A stretch of 64,000 bases of DNA, taken from NCBI GenBank assembly GCA_034231615.1, contig CM067312.1:4877001-4941000 (forward strand). The letters run 5' to 3'. Below, in pieces: positions 63,001 through 64,000 of this stretch. Positions within the stretch are counted from its first letter, which is position 1; each line of letters opens with the position of its first letter. Below the pieces are notes generated by a model. It searched no databases, was not told the DNA's origin, and saw only the letters and a list, made by a program, of their open reading frames with translations. This DNA comes from Meghimatium bilineatum (taxonomy: Eukaryota; Mollusca; Gastropoda; Stylommatophora; Philomycidae). A program made the translations under genes and the position numbers.

Positions 63001-64000
63001 GTGTAGAGGTGGTGTGTCATGATCTTGAGTAGAAGGTTGGTGAGTGGAATGCAAGGTCTGGTGTAGAGGTGGTGTGTCATGATCTTGAGTAGAAGGTTGG
63101 CGAGTGGAATGCAAGGTCTGGTGTAGAGGTGGTGTGTCATGATCTTGAGTAGAAGGTTGGTGAGTGGAATGCAAGGTCTGGTGTAGAGGTGGTGTGTCAT
63201 GATCTAGAGTAGAAGGTTGGTGAGTGGAATGCAAGGTCTGGTGTAGAGGTGGTGTGTCATGATCTTGAGTAGAAGGTTGGTGAGTGGAATGCCAGGTCTG
63301 GTGTAGAGGTGGTGTGTCATGATCTTGAGTAGAAGGTTGGTGAGTGGAATGCCAGGTCTGGTGTAGAGGTGGTGTGTCATGATCTTGAGTAGAAGGTTGG
63401 TGAGTGGAATGCAAGGTCTGGTGTAGAGGTGGTGTGTCATGATCTTGAGTAGAAGGTTGGTGAGTGGAATGCAAGGTCTGGTGTAGAGGTGGTGTGTCAT
63501 GATCTTGAGTAGAAGGTTGGTGAGTGGAATGCAAGGTCTGGTGTAGAGGTGGTGTGTCATGATCTTGAGTAGAAGGTTGGTGAGTGGAATGCAAGGTCTG
63601 GTGTAGAGGTGGTGTGTCATGATCTTGAGTAGAAGGTTGGTGAGTGGAATGCAAGGTCTGGTGTAGAGGTGGTGTGTCATGATCTTGAGTAGAAGGTTGG
63701 TGAGTGGAATGCAAGGTCTGGTGTAAAGGTTATGTGTCATGATCTTGAGTAGAAGGTTGGTGAGTGGAATGCAAGGTCTGGTGTAGAGGTGGTGTGTCAT
63801 GATCTTGAGTAGAAGGTTTGTGAGTGGAATGCAAGGTCTGGTGTAGAGGTGGTGTGTCATGATCTTGAGTAGAAGGTTGGTGAGTGGAATGCAAGGTCTG
63901 GTGTAGAGGTTATGTGTCATGATCATGAGTAGAAGGTTTGTGAGTGGAATGCAAGGTCTGGTGTAGAGGTGGTGTGTCATGATCTTGAGTAGAAGGTTTG
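57099..64000. repeat. 60-bp satellite derived from LINE endonuclease, about 115 copies
   Basis: Strict 60-bp period to the window end; it probably continues. Each unit contains tgagtggaatgcaaggtctg, gtgtagaggt, (gg/ta/tg)tgtgtcatgatctt and gagtagaaggtt(g/t)g. On the minus strand the unit reads HTTSTPDLAFHSPTFYSRS plus TGA. This matches PTFYSRVWKKTSSPDLA in the EN domain of the LINE at 19.2-22.4 kb. The last unit runs in frame into the EN end at 57098, so the array grew inside the element. Main variants are G/TA/TG at the first site and G/T at the second; unit-to-unit identity is very high. Confidence 0.97.

Noticed and set aside
57048-63200. 2050-codon minus-strand ORF with 20-residue repeats
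   Set aside because: Produced by a 60-bp satellite whose unit is a multiple of three. The parental coding frame is a different one and has a stop in each unit. No promoter, splice or codon-bias evidence supports a protein.
62110-63714. 534-codon minus-strand ORF (HSTHQPSTQDHDTPPLHQTL repeats)
   Set aside because: Second open frame of the same satellite; it ends wherever the TA variant introduces a stop.

Overview
The window is eukaryotic, metazoan nuclear DNA. It is AT-rich, with small exons bounded by GT-AG introns and a very high load of interspersed and tandem repeats. No bacterial, phage or organellar gene is visible. The mix of tRNA-derived SINEs, RTE-like and I/Jockey-like LINE fragments, Tc1/mariner and hAT remnants and dozens of minisatellites suggests a marine invertebrate, possibly a lophotrochozoan such as a mollusc. 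That placement is an inference and not proven by the sequence.

Two conserved genes can be reconstructed exon by exon. On the minus strand (508-8846) lie the first four coding exons, 214 codons, of a CNOT7/CNOT8 (Caf1/Pop2) CCR4-NOT deadenylase; its 3' end lies beyond position 1. On the plus strand (16669-36214) lies a complete ten-exon VPS37A gene of 366 codons, an ESCRT-I subunit. The two are divergently oriented, as I recall CNOT7 and VPS37A being on human chromosome 8p22, so this looks like an ancient head-to-head pair. All 14 coding exons join in phase with GT-AG borders.

The 7.8 kb between the two start codons, the introns and the ~28 kb downstream of VPS37A are mostly repeats. Main classes: (1) SINE-like families sharing a 3' module that ends in a GAAGAAG-type tail; (2) a tRNA-derived SINE family with good A/B-box-like sequence and, in one copy, an 11-bp target duplication; (3) decayed I/Jockey-type LINEs (19.2-22.4 kb, 54.0 kb to the window end, rearranged pieces at 14.3-16.0 kb); (4) many RTE-like tails; (5) DNA transposon remnants: Tc1-like at 44.0-45.9 kb, mariner-like at 47.1-47.4 kb, a hAT-type MITE at 12968-13135, a TTAA-flanked MITE at 34636-34951, and a long inverted repeat at 50.88-52.76 kb.

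From 57099 to the window end runs one tandem array of about 115 copies of a 60-bp unit. Read on the minus strand, the unit encodes a 20-codon piece of the endonuclease domain of the LINE in which it sits. The array is therefore a satellite born by in-place amplification inside a retrotransposon ORF. Its variant pattern shows larger segmental duplications. The 2050-codon ORF that covers it is an artefact of the 60-bp period.
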